Made by a program: the position numbers and the translations under genes. This document shows positions 63,877 to 64,000 of a stretch of 64,000 bases of DNA, piece after piece; within the stretch, counting starts at the first letter, position 1, and each line of letters starts with the position of its first letter. The notes below the pieces were generated by a model. It saw only the letters and a program-made list of their open reading frames with translations. It ran no database searches and was not told the origin of the DNA. The stretch comes from an uncultured Erysipelotrichaceae bacterium (GTDB lineage Bacteria; Bacillota_I; Bacilli_A; RF39; UBA660). Where the stretch lies: NCBI GenBank assembly GCA_902775285.1, contig CACYLI010000008.1, positions 1 through 64,000 on the forward strand, in the 5' to 3' direction.

Positions 63877-64000
63877 ATGAGAATTAAAGTTGATGGTAAG
63901 GCAAGAAAAATGGTTATTTCTAACATTAAATATTATAGAGAAAAAGCTAATATTGATGATAAAGATTTATCCATAAAATTAGGAAGAAAAGAAAACTTTA
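63877..64000 (+). CDS. Start of a further element gene, possible HTH regulator (partial)
   Basis: After an AGAAAGAGGG site, ATG 63877 opens a frame (VDGKARKMVISNIKYYREK and IDDKDLSIKLGRKENF) that runs off the window end at 41 residues. The pattern of a helix followed by DLSIKLGR resembles the start of an XRE/lambda-type helix-turn-helix. The product is uncertain. Confidence 0.5.
   Translation, partial: MRIKVDGKARKMVISNIKYYREKANIDDKDLSIKLGRKENF

Noticed and set aside
1-64000. Use of UGA as tryptophan (genetic code 4)
   Set aside because: Tryptophan is encoded by UGG throughout intact genes, and UGA ends several genes at positions overlapping the next start codon. Only one gene (19093-19725) has an internal UGA.

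Overview
This window is very AT-rich (roughly a quarter G+C) and gene-dense, with Gram-positive signals throughout: strong AGGAGG-type ribosome binding sites, TTGACA/TATAAT promoters and short U-tailed terminators. The RNA polymerase delta subunit (rpoE) and the sporulation genes spoIIR, spoIID and spoIIQ point to a low-GC Bacillota, most likely an uncultured gut-type member of the Bacilli (RF39/Erysipelotrichia-like); the exact taxon is inference. UGA acts as a normal stop: agrB and the gene at 36051-37514 end in UGA codons that overlap the next start, so this is not a code-4 mollicute. One in-frame UGA (gene at 19093-19725) stands out against that background.

Layout: 0.1-10.2 kb holds a class A penicillin-binding protein, rpoE, prfA-prmC, spoIIR, murA, rpmE, several unrecognised small proteins, a decayed two-component system and an odd [FeFe]-hydrogenase-like protein. 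10.2-11.8 kb has two homologous, independently promoted large structured RNAs around a small exported protein. 11.8-14.3 kb is accessory (Fic protein, orphan gene, three XRE regulators). 14.4-20.8 kb has typA, a CorB-like membrane protein, a further long structured RNA on the minus strand, argS, the DUF975 gene with the UGA, and rpsF-ssb-rpsR behind a probable S6:S18 leader. 20.9-26.8 kb is a minus-strand run (zinc protease, half-length Clp ATPase, YfcC-type permease, dihydrouridine synthase, repeat-rich surface protein). 27-47.8 kb is mostly housekeeping: rplM-rpsI, nucleoside phosphorylase, ADP-ribosylglycohydrolase, pilin-like protein, GtrA, Abi_2, HtrA, Ca2+-ATPase, a degenerate phosphoglycerate mutase, RDD protein, rpiB, spoIID, spoIIQ, a complete agr quorum-sensing locus including a 39-residue AgrD, cspA, hpf, an inactive signal-peptidase homologue and secA.

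From 47.8 kb to the right edge lies the start of an integrative/conjugative-type element inserted just after secA: paired repeats, a tyrosine integrase, ParA/ParB, an exported protein, a thioester/SpaA adhesin with a VPNTG sorting signal, its sortase, four small proteins and a 2441-residue methylase-helicase. A complete TnpV gene with its own ribosome binding site is embedded in another reading frame of that giant gene. The conjugation machinery, if present, is beyond the window.

The most interesting content is (i) the two related RNAs, which share a predicted kissing loop and conserve helices while the sequence changes, one enlarged by exact 84-nt tandem repeats; (ii) the unassigned minus-strand RNA near 17 kb; and (iii) the overprinted TnpV gene. 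No tRNA, rRNA or CRISPR array was recognised. Similarity statements rest on motif recognition by eye; no database search was possible.
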